64,000 nucleotides of DNA from Nomia melanderi (lineage: Eukaryota; Arthropoda; Insecta; Hymenoptera; Halictidae), in assembly GCF_051020985.1 (NCBI RefSeq), contig NW_027475142.1:62001-126000 (forward strand). Direction: 5' to 3'. Positions within the stretch are counted from its first letter, which is position 1, and each line of letters opens with the position of its first letter. Made by a program: the position numbers and the translations under genes. Of the stretch, positions 38,666 through 52,000 are shown one piece after another. The notes beneath the pieces were generated by a model. The model was not told where the DNA came from and made no database searches. It saw only the letters and a list, made by a program, of their open reading frames with translations.

Positions 38666-40525
38666 AGGCGGTCGTTTCCTCGGCTCCTGGTGGTCCGAGG
38701 TCGTTCCCGCTGCACAGATTCATGCGCCAGGGCCTCCTACAGACAATGCACTTTGATTTATTGCGCTATCTGTCATAGCACCCGAGATATCACCAGATAT
38801 ATATTGGGTTTTACCCTGACCCTGTGTGTCCGGCCCCATGAGACTGTGGTTTTCTCGGCCCCTGGTGGTCCGAGGTCGTTCCCGTTGCACAGATTCATGC
38901 GCTAGGGCCTCCAGCAGATAATTCACTTTGGTTTATTGCGCTATCTGTAATAGCACCCTAGATATCACCAGATCTATATTGGATTTTCCCCTGACCCTGA
39001 GTGTCCGGCCCCATGAGACTGTGGTTTTCTCGGCCCCTGGCGGTCCGAGGTCGTTCCCGTTGCACAGATTCATGCGCCAGGGCCTCCTGCAGATAATTCA
39101 CTTTGGTTTATTGCGCTATCTCTAATAGCACCCGAGATATCACCAGATATATATTGGATTTTCCCCTGACCCTGATTGTCTGGCCCCATGAGACTGTGGT
39201 TTTCTCGGCCCCTGGTCGTCCGAGGTCGTTCCCGCTGAACAGATTCATGCGCCAGGGCCTCCTACAGACAATGCACTTTGATTTATTGCGCTATCTGTAA
39301 TAGCACCCGAGATATCACCAGATATATATTGGATTTTACCCTGACCCTGAGTGTCCGGCCCCATGAGACGGTCGTTGTCTCGGCCCCTGGAGGTCCGAGG
39401 ACGTTCACGCTGCACAGATTCTTGCGCCAGGGCCTCCTACAGGTAATGCACTTTGATTTATTGCGCTATCTGTAATAGCACCCGAGATATCACCAGATCT
39501 ATATTGGATTTTCCCCTGACCCTGAGTGTCCGGCCCCATGAGACTGTGGTTTTCTCGGCCCCTGGAGGTCCGAGGACGTTCCCGCTGCACAGATTCATGC
39601 GCCAGGGCCTCCTGCAGATAATTCACGTTGGTTTACTGCGCTATCTCTAATAGCACCCGAGATATCACCAGATATATATTGGATTTTCCCCTGACCCTGA
39701 GTGTCCCGCCCCATGAGACTGTGGTTTTCTCTGCCCCTGGTGGTCCGAGGTCGTTCCCGTTGCACAGATTCATGCGCCAGGGCCTCCTGCAGATAATTCA
39801 CTTTGGTTTATTGCGCTATCTCTAATAGCACCCGAGATATCACCAGATCTATATTGGATTTTCCCCTGACCCTGAGTGTCCGGCCCCATGAGACGGTCGT
39901 TGTCTCGGCCCCTGGAGGTCCGAGGACGTTCCCGCTGCACAGATTCATGCGCCAGGGCCTCCTACAGGTAATGCACTTTGATTTATTGCGCTATCTGTAA
40001 TAGCACCCGAGATATCACCAGATCTATATTGGATTTTCCCCTGACCCTGAGTGTCCGGCCCCATGAGACTGTGGTTTTCTCGGCCCCTGGAGGTCCGAGG
40101 ACGTTCCCGCTGCACAGATTCATGCGCCAGGGCCTCCTACAGACAATGCACTTTGATTTATTGCGCTATCTGTAATAGCACCCGAGATATCACCAGATAT
40201 ATATTGGATTTTCCCCTGACCCTGAGTGTCCGGCCCCATGAGACTGTGGTTTTCTCGGCCCCTGGTGGTCCGAGGTCGTTCCCGCTGCACAGATTCATGC
40301 GCCAGGGCCTCCTGCAGATAATTCACTTTGGTTTATTGCGCTATCTCTAATAGCACCCGAGATATCAGCAGATATATATTGGATTTTTCACTGACCCTGA
40401 GTGACCGGCCCCATGAGACGGTAGTTTTCTCGGCCCCTGGTGGTCCGAGGTCGTTCCCGCTGCACAGATTCATGCGCCAGGGCCTCCTGCAGACAATGCA
40501 CTTTGATTTATTGCGCTATCTGTAA

Positions 40526-40700
40526 TAGCACCCGAGATATCACCAGATATATGCTGGATTTTTACATGACCTTGGGTGACGGATTCCCAATATCTGTAAT
40601 TTCCTCGGCCCTTGGTGGTCCGAGGTCGTTCCCGCTGCACAGATTCATTCGCCTGGGCCTCCTACAGACAATGCACTTTGGTTTATTGCGCTATCTGTTA
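40526..40700 (+). repeat. Swapped-segment unit, copy 4
   Basis: Lies 14,347 bp from copy 3 and shares its CCCAATATCTG form. It has ACATGACCTTGGG. It is followed by three successive ATGGGCC units. Confidence 0.9.
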
Positions 40701-41225
40701 TAGCACCCGAGATATCACCAGATATATATTGGATTTTTCCCTGACCCTGAGTGTCCGGCCCCATGAGACTGTGGTTTTCTCGGCCCCTGGTGGTCCGAGG
40801 TCGTTCCCGCTGCACAGATTCATGGGCCAGGGCCTCCTGCAGACAATGCACTTTGATTTATTGCGCTATGTGTAATAGCACCCGAGATATCACCAGATAT
40901 ATATTGGATTTTCCCCTGACCCTGAGTGTCCGGCCCCATGAGACTGTGGTTTTCTCGGCCCCTGGTGGTCCGAGGTCGTTCCCGCTGCACAGATTCATGG
41001 GCCAGGGCCTCCTGCAGACAATGCACTTTGATTTATTGCGCTATGTGTAATAGCACCCGAGATATCACCAGATATATATTGGATTTTCCCCTGACCCTGA
41101 GTGTCCGGCCCCATGAGACTGTGGTTTTCTCGGCCCCTGGTGGTCCGAGGTCGTTCCCGCTGCACAGATTCATGGGCCAGGGCCTCCTGCAGACAATGCA
41201 CTTTGATTTATTGCGCTATCTGTAA
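40701..41225 (+). repeat. Three successive ATGGGCC units
   Basis: ATTCATGGGCCAGG occurs near 40,821, 40,996 and 41,171. The first two of these units also share the otherwise rare end CTATGTGTAA, so one was copied from the other after that mutation. Confidence 0.88.
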
Positions 41226-42055
41226 TAGCACCCGAGATATCACCAGATATATATTGGATTTTTCCATGACCCTGAGTGTCCGGCCCCATGAGACGGTGGT
41301 TTTCTCGGCCCTTGGTGATCCGAGGTCGCTCCCGCTTCCCAGATTCATGCGACAGGGCCTCCTACAGACAATGCACTTTGATATATTGCGCTATCGGTAA
41401 TAGGAGCCGAGATATCACCAGATATATATTGGATTTTTCACTGACCCTGAGTGTCCGGCCCCATGAGACGGTAGTTTTCTCGGCCCCTGGTGGTCCGAGG
41501 TCGTTCCCGCTGCACAGATTCATGCGCCAGGGCCTGCTGCAGATAATTCACTTTGGTTTATTGCGCTATCTCTAATAGCACCCGAGATATCACCAGATAT
41601 ATATTGGATTTTCCCCTGACCCTGAGTGTCCGGCCCCATGAGACTGTGGTTTTCTCGGCCCCTGGTGGTCCGAGGTCGTTCCCGCTGCACAGATTCATGC
41701 GCCAGGGCCTCCTACAGACAATGCACTTTGATTTATTGCGCTATCTGTAATAGCACCCGAGATATCAGCAGATATATATTGGATTTTTCACTGACCCTGA
41801 GTGTTCGGCCCCATGAGACGGTCGTTTTCTCGGCCCCTGGTGGTCCGAGGTCGTTCCCGCTGCACAGATTCATGTGCCAGGGCCTCCTACAGGTAATGCA
41901 CTTTGATTTATTGCGCTATCTGTAATAGCACCCCAGATATCACCAGATCTATATTGGATTTTCCCCTGACCCTGAGTGTCCGGCCCCATGAGACTGTGGT
42001 TTTCGCGGCCCCTGGTGGTCCGAGGTCGTTCCCGTTGCACAGATTCATGCGCCAG

Positions 42056-43105
42056 GGCCTCCTGCAGATAATTCACTTTGGTTTATTGCGCTATCTGTAA
42101 TAGCACCCTAGATATCACCAGATCTATATTGGATTTTCCCCTGACTCTGAGTGTCCGGCCCCATGAGACTGTGGTTTTCTCGGCCCCTGGTGGTCCGAGG
42201 TCGTTCCCGTTGCACAGATTCATGCGCCAGGGCCTCCTGCAGATAATTCACTTTGGTTTATTGCGCTATCTCTAATAGCACCCGAGATATCACCAGATCT
42301 ATATTGGATTTTCCCCTGACCACGAGTGTCCGGCCCCATGAGACTGTGGTTTTCTCGGCCCCTGGTGGTCCGAGGTCGTTCCCGTTGCACAGATTCATGC
42401 GCCAGGGCCACCTGCTGATAATTCACTTTGGTTTATTGCGCTATCTCTAATAGCACCCGAGATATCACCAGATATATATTGGATTTTTCACTGAACCTGA
42501 GTGTCCGGCCCCATGAGACGGTGGTTTTCTTGGTCCCTGGTGTTCCGAGGTCGTTCCCGCTGCACAGATTCATGCACCAGGGCCTCCTGCAGATAATTCA
42601 CTTTGGTTTATTGCGCTATCTGTAATAGCACCCTAGATATCACCAGATCTATATTGGATTTTCCCCTGACTCTGAGTGTCCGGCCCCATGAGACTGTGGT
42701 TTTCTCGGCCCCTGGTGGTCCGAGGTCGTTCCCGTTGCACAGATTCATGCGCCAGGGCCTCCTGCAGATAATTCACTTTGGTTTATTGCGCTATCTCTAA
42801 TAGCACCCGAGATATCACCAGATCTATATTGGATTTTCCCCTGACCACGAGTGTCCGGCCCCATGAGACTGTGGTTTTCTCGGCCCCTGGTGGTCCGAGG
42901 TCGTTCCCGTTGCACAGATTCATGCGCCAGGGCCACCTGCTGATAATTCACTTTGGTTTATTGCGCTATCTCTAATAGCACCCGAGATATCACCAGATAT
43001 ATATTGGATTTTTCACTGAACCTGAGTGTCCGGCCCCATGAGACGGTGGTTTTCTTGGTCCCTGGTGTTCCGAGGTCGTTCCCGCTGCACAGATTCATGC
43101 ACCAG
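42056..43105 (+). repeat. Exact three-unit (525-bp) tandem duplication
   Basis: 42,056-42,580 and 42,581-43,105 look identical, including CACCCTAGATATC, CTGACTCTGAG, CTGACCACGAG, GGGCCACCTGCTGAT and ATGCACCAGG. The outer borders differ (CCTGCAG on the left repeat end, CCTACAG on the right), as expected when one crossover inside a unit duplicates three units. Confidence 0.9.
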
Positions 43106-44200
43106 GGCCTCCTACAGACAATGCACTTTGATTTATTGCGCTACCTGTAATAGCACCCGAGATATCGCCAGATATATATTGGATTTTACACTGACCCTGA
43201 GTGTCCGGCCCCATGAGACAGTGGTTTTTTCGGCCCCTGGTGGTCCGAGGTCGTTTCCGCTGCACAGATTCATGCGCCAGGGCCTCCTGCAGATAATTCA
43301 CTTTGGTTTATTGCGCTATCTCTAATAGCACCCGAGATATCAGCAGATATATATTGGATTTTTCACTGACCCTGAGTGACCGGCCCCATGAGACTGTGGT
43401 TTTCTCGGCCCCTGGTGGTCCGAGGTCGTTCCCGCTGCACAGATTCATGCGCCAGCGCCTCCTACAGACAATGCACTTTCATTTATTGCGCTATCTCTAA
43501 TAGCACCCGAGATATCAGCAGATATATATTGGATTTTTCACTGACCCTGAGTGACCGGCCCCATGAGACGGTAGTTTTCTCGGCCCCTGGTGGTCCGAGG
43601 TCGTTCCCGCTGCACAGATTCATGCGCCAGGGCCTACTGCAGATAATTCACTTTGATTTATTGCGCTATCTGTAATAGCACCCGAGATATCACCACATAT
43701 ATATTGGATTTTTCACTGACCCTGAGTGTCCGGCCCCATGAGACTGTGGTTTTCTCGGCCCCTGGTGGTCCGAGGTCGTTCCCGCTGCACAGATTCATGC
43801 GCCAGGGCCTCCTACAGACAATGCACTTTGATTTATTGCGCTATCTATAATAGCACCCGAGATATCAGCAGATATATATTGGATTTTTCACTGACCCTGA
43901 GTGTCCGGCCGCATGAGACGGTCGTTTTCTCGGCCCCTGGTGGTCCGAGGTCGTTCCCGCTGCACAGATTCATGCGCCATGGCCTCCTGCAGATAATTCA
44001 CTTTGGTTTATTGCGCTATCTCTAATAGCACCCGAGATATCAGCAGATGTATATTGGATTTTTCACTGACCCTGAGTGACCGGCCCCATGAGACGGTAGT
44101 TTTCTCCGCCCTTGGTGGTCCGAGGTCGTTCCCGCTGCACAGATTCATGCGCCAGGGCCTACTGCAGATAATTCACTTTGATTTATTGCGCTATCTGTAA
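43106..44200 (+). repeat. Mosaic of 28-kb-type and 16-kb-type units
   Basis: 43.1-43.7 kb follows 28.4-29.0 kb. From about 43.7 kb the units match 16.6-17.0 and 18.7-19.1 kb (CTATCTATAA end, ATGCGCCATGG, GATGTATATTGG). GCCGCATGAG near 43,909 is shared with 45,657, 49,678 and 50,901. Confidence 0.8.
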
Positions 44201-45075
44201 TAGCACCCGAGATATCACCACATATATATTGGATTTTTCACTGACCCTGAGTATCCGGCCCCATGAGACGGTGGTTTTCTCGGTCCCTGGTGTTCCGAGG
44301 TCGTTCCCGCTGCACAGAATCATACGGCAGGGCCTCCTACGGACAATGCACTTTCGTTTATTGCGCTATCTCTAATAGCACCCGAGATATCACCAGATAT
44401 ATATTGGATTTTCCCCTGACCCTGAGTGTCCGGCCCCATGAGACTGTGGTTTTCTCGGCCCCTGGTGGTCCGAGGTCGTTCCCGTTGCACAGATTCATGC
44501 GCCAGGGCCTCCTACAGACAATGCACTTTGATTTATTGCGCTATCTGTAATAGCACCCGAGATATCACCACATATATATTGGATTTTTCACTGACCCTGA
44601 GTGTCCGGCCCCATGAGACTGTGGTTTTCTCGGCCCCTGGTGGTCCGAGGTCGTTCCCGCTGCACAGATTCATGCGCCAGGGCCTCCTACAGACAATGCA
44701 CTTTGATTTATTGCGCTATCTATAATAGCACCCGAGATATCACCACATATATATTGGATTTTTCACTGACCCTGAGTATCCGGCCCCATGAGACGGTGGT
44801 TTTCTCGGTCCCTGGTGTTCCGAGGTCGTTCCCGCTGCACAGAATCATACGGCAGGGCCTCCTACGGACAATGCACTTTCGTTTATTGCGCTATCTCTAA
44901 TAGCACCCGAGATATCACCAGATATATATTGGATTTTCCCCTGACCCTGAGTGTCCGGCCCCATGAGACTGTGGTTTTCTCGGCCCCTGGTGGTCCGAGG
45001 TCGTTCCCGTTGCACAGATTCATGCGCCAGGGCCTCCTACAGACAATGCACTTTGATTTATTGCGCTATCTGTAA
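44201..45075 (+). repeat. Three-unit (525-bp) tandem repeat with marker E
   Basis: About 44,206-44,570 equals about 44,731-45,095. The repeated part has CACCACATATATATTGG, GAGTATCCGG, CAGAATCATACGGCAGG and CCTACGGACAATG. The interposed unit ends CTATCTATAA instead of CTATCTGTAA, so the two copies entered from different neighbours. Confidence 0.82.
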
Positions 45076-45248
45076 TAGCACCCGAGATATCACCAGATAT
45101 ATATTGCATTTTACCCTGACCCTGAGTGTCCGGCCCCATGAGACTGGTTTTCTCTGCCCCTGGTCGTCCGAGGTCGTTCCCGCTGCACAGATTCATGCGA
45201 CAGGGCCTCCTACAGACAATGCACTTTGATTTATTGCGCTATCTGTAA
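45076..45248 (+). repeat. 173-bp unit with shared 2-bp deletion, first of four
   Basis: Reads GAGACTGGTTTTC where others read GAGACTGTGGTTTTC. The other copies start at about 47,699, 50,320 and 51,368. All four have ATATTGCATTTTACC, GGTCGTCCGAGG and ATGCGACAGG, so they descend from the 23.2-kb-type unit, which lacks the deletion. The deletion is confined to 45-52 kb. Confidence 0.9.
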
Positions 45249-48200
45249 TAGCACCCGAGATATCACCAGATATATATTGGATTTTACCCTGACCCTGAGT
45301 GTCCGGCCCCAAGAGACGGTCGTTGTCTCGGCCCCTGGAGGTCCGAGGACGTTTCCGCTGCAGAGATTCATGCGCCAGGGCCTCCTACAGGTAATGCACT
45401 TTGATTTATTGCGCTATCTGTAATAGCACCCGAGATATCACCAGATATATATTGGATTTTTCCCTTACCCTGAGTGTCCGGCCCCATGAGAAGGTGGTTT
45501 TCTCGGCCCCTGGTGGTCCGAGGTCGTTCCCGCTGCACAGATTCATGCGCCAGGGCCTCCTACAGACAATGCACTTTGATTTATTGCGCTATCTATAATA
45601 GCACCCGAGATATCAGCAGATATATATTGGATTTTTCACTGACCCTGAGTGTCCGGCCGCATGAGACGGTCGTTTTCTCGGCCCCTGGTGGTCCGAGGTC
45701 GTTCCCGCTGCACAGATTCATGCGCCATGGCCTCCTGCAGATAATTCACTTTGATTTATTGCGCTATCTGTAATAGCACCCGAGATATCACCACATATAT
45801 ATTGGATTTTTCACTGACCCTGAGTATCCGGCCCCATGAGACGGTGGTTTTCTCGGTCCCTGGTGTTCCGAGGTCGTTCCCGCTGCACAGAATCATACGG
45901 CAGGGCCTCCTACGGACAATGCACTTTCGTTTATTGCGCTATCTCTAATAGCACCCGAGATATCACCAGATATATATTGGATTTTCCCCTGACCCTGAGT
46001 GTCTGGACCCATGAGACTGTGGTTTTCTCGGCCCCTGGTGGTCCGAGGTCGTTCCCGTTGCACAGTTTCATGCGCCAGGGCCTCCTGCAGACAATGCACT
46101 TTGATTTATTGCGCTATCTGTAATAGCAGCGGAGATATCACCAGATATATATTGGATTTTTCACTGACCCTGAGTGTCCGGCCCCATGAGGCGGTCGTTT
46201 CCTCGGCTCCTGGTGGTCCGAGGTCGTTCCCGCAGCACAGATTCATGCGCCAGGGCCTCCTACAGACAATATACTTTGATTTATTGCGCTATCTGTCATA
46301 GCACCCGAGATATAACCAGATATATATTGGGTTTTACCCTGACCCTGTGTGTCCGGCCCCATGAGACTGTGGTTTTCTCGGCCCCTGGTGGTCCGAGGTC
46401 GTTCCCGTTGCACAGACTCATGCGCCAGGGCCTCCAGCAGATAATTCACTTTGGTTTATTGCGCTATCTGTAATAGCACCCTAGATATCACCAGATCTAT
46501 ATTGGATTTTCCCCTGACCCTGAGTGTCCGGCCCCATGAGACTGTGGTTTTCTCGGCCCCTGGTGGTCCGAGGTCGTTCCCGTTGCACAGATTCATGCGC
46601 TAGGGCCTCCTGCAGATAATTCACTTTGGTTTATTGCGCTATCTCTAATAGCACCCGAGATATCACCACATATATATTGGATTTTTCACTGACCCTGAGT
46701 GTCCGGCCCCATGAGACTGTGGTTTTCTCGGCCCCTGGTGGTCCGAGGTCGTTCCCGCTGCACAGATTCATGCGCCAGGGCCTCCTACAGACAATGCACT
46801 TTGATTTATTGCGCTATCTATAATAGCACCCGAGATATCAGCAGATATATATTGGATTTTTCACTGACCCTGAGTGTCCGGCCCCATGAGACGGTCGTTT
46901 TCTCGGCCCCTGGTGGTCCGAGGTCGTTCCCGCTGCACAGATTCATGCGCCATGGCCTCCTGCAGATAATTCACTTTGGTTTATTGCGCTATCTCTAATA
47001 GCACCCGAGATATCAGCAGATGTATATTGGATTTTTCACTGACCCTGAGTGACCGGCCCCATGAGACGGTAGTTTTCTCGGCCCTTGGTGGTCCGAGGTC
47101 GTTCCCGCTGCACAGATTCATGCGCCAGGGCCTACTGCAGATAATTCACTTTGATTTATTGCGCTATCTGTAATAGCACCCGAGATATCACCACATATAT
47201 ATTGGATTTTTCACTGACCCTGAGTATCCGGCCCCATGAGACGGTGGTTTTCTCGGTCCCTGGTGTTCCGAGGTCGTTCCCGCTGCACAGAATCATACGG
47301 CAGGGCCTCCTACGGACAATGCACTTTCGTTTATTGCGCTATCTCTAATAGCACCCGAGATATCACCAGATATATATTGGATTTTCCCCTGACCCTGAGT
47401 GTCCGGCCCCATGAGACTGTGGTTTTCTCGGCCCCTGGTGGTCCGAGGTCGTTCCCGCTGCACAGATTCATGCGCCAGGGCCTCCTACGGACAATGCACT
47501 TTCGTTTATTGAGTTATCTCTAATAGCACCCGAGATATCACCAGATATATATTGGATTTTCCCCTGACCCTGAGTGTCCGGCCCCATGAGACTGTGGTTT
47601 TCTCGGCCCCTGGTGGTCCGAGGTCGTTCCCGTTGCACAGATTCATGCGCCAGGGCCTCCGACAGACAATGCACTTTGATTTATTGCGCTATCTGTAATA
47701 GCACCCGAGATATCACCAGATATATATTGCATTTTACCCTGACCCTGAGTGTCCGGCCCCATGAGACTGGTTTTCTCGGCCCCTGGTCGTCCGAGGTCGT
47801 TCCCGCTGCACAGATTCATGCGACAGGGCCTCCTACAGACAATGCACTTTGATTTATTGCGCTATCTGTAATAGCAGCGGAGATATCACCAGATATATAT
47901 TGGATTTTTCACTGACCCTGAGTGTCCGGCCCCATGAGGCGGTCGTTTCCTCGGCTCCTGGTGGTCCGAGGTCGTTCCCGCTGCACAGATTCATGCGCCA
48001 GGGCCTCCTACAGACAATATACTTTGATTTATTGCGCTATCTGTCATAGCACCCGAGATATAACCAGATATATATTGGGTTTTACCCTGACCCTGTGTGT
48101 CCGGCCCCATGAGACTGTGGTTTTCTCGGCCCCTGGTGGTCCGAGGTCGTTCCCGTTGCACAGATTCATGCGCCAGGGCCTCCAGCAGATAATTCACTTT

Positions 48201-48901
48201 GGTTTATTGCGCTATCTGCAATAGCACCCTAGATATCACCAGATCTATATTGGATTTTCCCCTGACCCTGAGTGTCCGGCCCCATGAGACTGTGGTTTTC
48301 TCGGCCCCTGGTGGTCCGAGGTCGTTCCCGTTGCACAGATTCATGCGCTAGGGCCTCCTGCAGATAATTCACTTTGGTTTATTGCGCTATCTCTAATAGC
48401 ACCCGAGATATCACCACATATATATTGGATTTTTCACTGACCCTGAGTGTCCGGCCCCATGAGACTGTGGTTTTCTCGGCCCCTGGTCGTCCGAGGTCGT
48501 TCCCGCTGCACAGATTCATGCGACAGGGCCTCCTACAGACAATGCACTTTGATTTATTGCGCTATCTGTAATAGCACCAGAGATATCACCAGATATATAT
48601 TGGATTTTACCCTGACCCTGAGTGTCCGGCCCCATGAGAAGGTGGTTGTCTCGCCCCTGGTGGTCCGAGGTCGTTCCCGCTGCACAGATTCATGCGCCAG
48701 GGCCTCCTACAGACAATGCACTTTGATTTATTGCGCTATCTGTAATAGCAGCGGAGATATCACCAGATATATATTGGATTTTTCACTGACCCTGAGTGTC
48801 CGGCCCCATGAGGCGGTCGTTTCCTCGGCTCCTGGTGGTCCGAGGTCGTTCCCGCTGCACAGATTCATGCGCCAGGGCCTCCTACAGACAATGCACTTTG
48901 A

Positions 48902-49022
48902 TTTATTGCGCTATCTGTAATAGCACCCGAGATATCACCAGATATATACTGGATTTTTTCCTGACCCTGAGTGTCCGACCCCATGAGGCGGTGGTTTTCT
49001 CGGCCCCTGGTGGTCCGAGGTC
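48902..49022 (+). repeat. Flank-type patch inside the core
   Basis: Identical by eye over 121 bp to 962-1,082 in the left flank. It carries ATACTGGATTTTTTCC, GTGTCCGACCCC and GAGGCGGTGG together, a combination otherwise seen only near 1.0 and 4.87 kb. On both sides the sequence is ordinary core (GTTCCCGTTGCAC, CTCCAGCAG after it). Confidence 0.85.
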
Positions 49023-52000
49023 GTTCCCGTTGCACAGATTCATGCGCCAGGGCCTCCAGCAGATAATTCACTTTGGTTTATTGCGCTATCTCTAATAGCA
49101 CCCGAGATATCACCAGATATATATTGGATTTTCCCCTGACCCTGAGTGTCCGGCCCCATGAGACGGTCGTTGTCTCGGCCCCTGGAGGTCCGAGGACGTT
49201 TCCGCTGCAGAGATTCATGCGCCAGGGCCTCCTACAGGTAATGCACTTTGATTTATTGCGCTATCTGTAATAGCACCCGAGATATCACCAGATATATATT
49301 GGATTTTTCCCTGACCCTGAGTGTCCGGCCCCATGAGAAGGTGGTTGTCTCGCCCCTGGTGGTCCGAGGTCGTTCCCGTTGCACAGATTCATGCACCAGG
49401 GCCTCCTACAGACAATGCACTTTGATTTATTGCGCTACCTGTAATAGCACCCGAGATATCGCCAGATATATATTGGATTTTACACTGACCCTGAGTGTCC
49501 GGCCCCATGAGACAGTGGTTTTTTCGGCCCCTGGTGGTCCGAGGTCGTTTCCGCTGCACAGATTCATGCGCCAGGGCCTCCTGCAGATAATTCACTTTGG
49601 TTTATTGCGCTATCTCTAATAGCACCCGAGATATCAGCAGATATATATTGGATTTTTCACTGACCCTGAGTGTCCGGCCGCATGAGACGGTCGTTTTCTC
49701 GGCCCCTGGTGGTCCGAGGTCGTTCCCGCTGCACAGATTCATGCGCCATGGCCTCCTGCAGATAATTCACTTTGGTTTATTGCGCTATCTCTAATAGCAC
49801 CCGAGATATCAGCAGATGTATATTGGATTTTTCACTGACCCTGAGTGACCGGCCCCATGAGACGGTAGTTTTCTCCGCCCTTGGTGGTCCGAGGTCGTTC
49901 CCGCTGCACAGAGTCATGCGCCAGGGCCTACTGCAGATAATTCACTTTGATTTATTGCGCTATCTGTAATAGCACCCGAGATATCACCACATATATATTG
50001 GATTTTTCACTGACCCTGAGTATCCGGCCCCATGAGACGGTGGTTTTCTCGGTCCCTGGTGTTCCGAGGTCGTTCCCGCTGCACAGAATCATACGGCAGG
50101 GCCTCCTACGGACAATGCACTTTCGTTTATTGCGCTATCTCTAATAGCACCCGAGATATCACCAGATATATATTGGATTTTCCCCTGACCCTGAGTGTCC
50201 GGCCCCATGAGACTGTGGTTTTCTCGGCCCCTGGTGGTCCGAGGTCGTTCCCGTTGCACAGATTCATGCGCCAGGGCCTCCTACAGACAATGCACTTTGA
50301 TTTATTGCGCTATCTGTAATAGCACCCGAGATATCACCAGATATATATTGCATTTTACCCTGACCCTGAGTGTCCGGCCCCATGAGACTGGTTTTCTCGG
50401 CCCCTGGTCGTCCGAGGTCGTTCCCGCTGCACAGATTCATGCGACAGGGCCTCCTACAGACAATGCACTTTGATTTATTGCGCTATCTGTAATAGCACCC
50501 GAGATATCACCAGATATATATTGGATTTTACCCTGACCCTGAGTGTCCGGCCCCATGAGACGGTCGTTGTCTCGGCCCCTGGAGGTCCGAGGACGTTTCC
50601 GCTGCAGAGATTCATGCGCCAGGGCCTCCTACAGGTAATGCACTTTGATTTATTGCGCTATCTGTAATAGCACCCGAGATATCACCAGATATATATTGGA
50701 TTTTTCCCTTACCCTGAGTGTCCGGCCCCATGAGAAGGTGGTTTTCTCGGCCCCTGGTGGTCCGAGGTCGTTCCCGCTGCACAGATTCATGCGCCAGGGC
50801 CTCCTACAGACAATGCACTTTGATTTATTGCGCTATCTATAATAGCACCCGAGATATCAGCAGATATATATTGGATTTTTCACTGACCCTGAGTGTCCGG
50901 CCGCATGAGACGGTCGTTTTCTCGGCCCCTGGTGGTCCGAGGTCGTTCCCGCTGCACAGATTCATGCGCCATGGCCTCCTGCAGATAATTCACTTTGATT
51001 TATTGCGCTATCTGTAATAGCACCCGAGATATCACCACATATATATTGGATTTTTCACTGACCCTGAGTATCCGGCCCCATGAGACGGTGGTTTTCTCGG
51101 TCCCTGGTGTTCCGAGGTCGTTCCCGCTGCACAGAATCATACGGCAGGGCCTCCTACGGACAATGCACTTTCGTTTATTGCGCTATCTCTAATAGCACCC
51201 GAGATATCACCAGATATATATTGGATTTTCCCCTGACCCTGAGTGTCCGGCCCCATGAGACTGTGGTTTTCTCGGCCCCTGGTGGTCCGAGGTCGTTCCC
51301 GTTGCACAGATTCATGCGCCAGGGCCTCCTACAGACAATGCACTTTGATTTATTGCGCTATCTGTAATAGCACCCGAGATATCACCAGATATATATTGCA
51401 TTTTACCCTGACCCTGAGTGTCCGGCCCCATGAGACTGGTTTTCTCGGCCCCTGGTCGTCCGAGGTCGTTCCCGCTGCACAGATTCATGCGACAGGGCCT
51501 CCTACAGACAATGCACTTTGATTTATTGCGCTATCTGTAATAGCACCCGAGATATCACCAGATATATATTGGATTTTACCCTGACCCTGAGTGTCCGGCC
51601 CCATGAGAAGGTGGTTGTCTCGCCCCTGGTGGTCCGAGGTCGTTCCCGCTGCACAGATTCATGCGCCAGGGCCTCCTACAGACAATGCACTTTGATTTAT
51701 TGCGCTATCTGTAATAGCAGCGGAGATATCACCAGATATATATTGGATTTTTCACTGACCCTGAGTGTCCGGCCCCATGAGGCGGTCGTTTCCTCGGCTC
51801 CTGGTGGTCCGAGGTCGTTCCCGCTGCACAGATTCATGCGCCAGGGCCTCCTACAGACAATGCACTTTGATTTATTGCGCTATCTGTCATAGCACCCGAG
51901 ATATAACCAGATATATATTGGGTTTTACCCTGACCCTGTGTGTCCGGCCCCATGAGACTGTGGTTTTCTCGGCCCCTGGTGGTCCGAGGTCGTTCCCGTT

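Larger units (their letters stand above)
38666..42055 (+). repeat. Copy of the 23.8-27.4 kb segment with blocks A and B
   Basis: Offset 14,872 up to about 39,125, then 14,347 from 39,126 (three units missing relative to 24,254-24,778), then 14,522 after about 41,051 (one extra unit). It contains block A copy 4, swapped-segment copy 4, three ATGGGCC units and marker C near 41,326. The CTGATTGTCTGG unit (24.8 and 39.2 kb) is shared only by these two copies. Confidence 0.87.
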
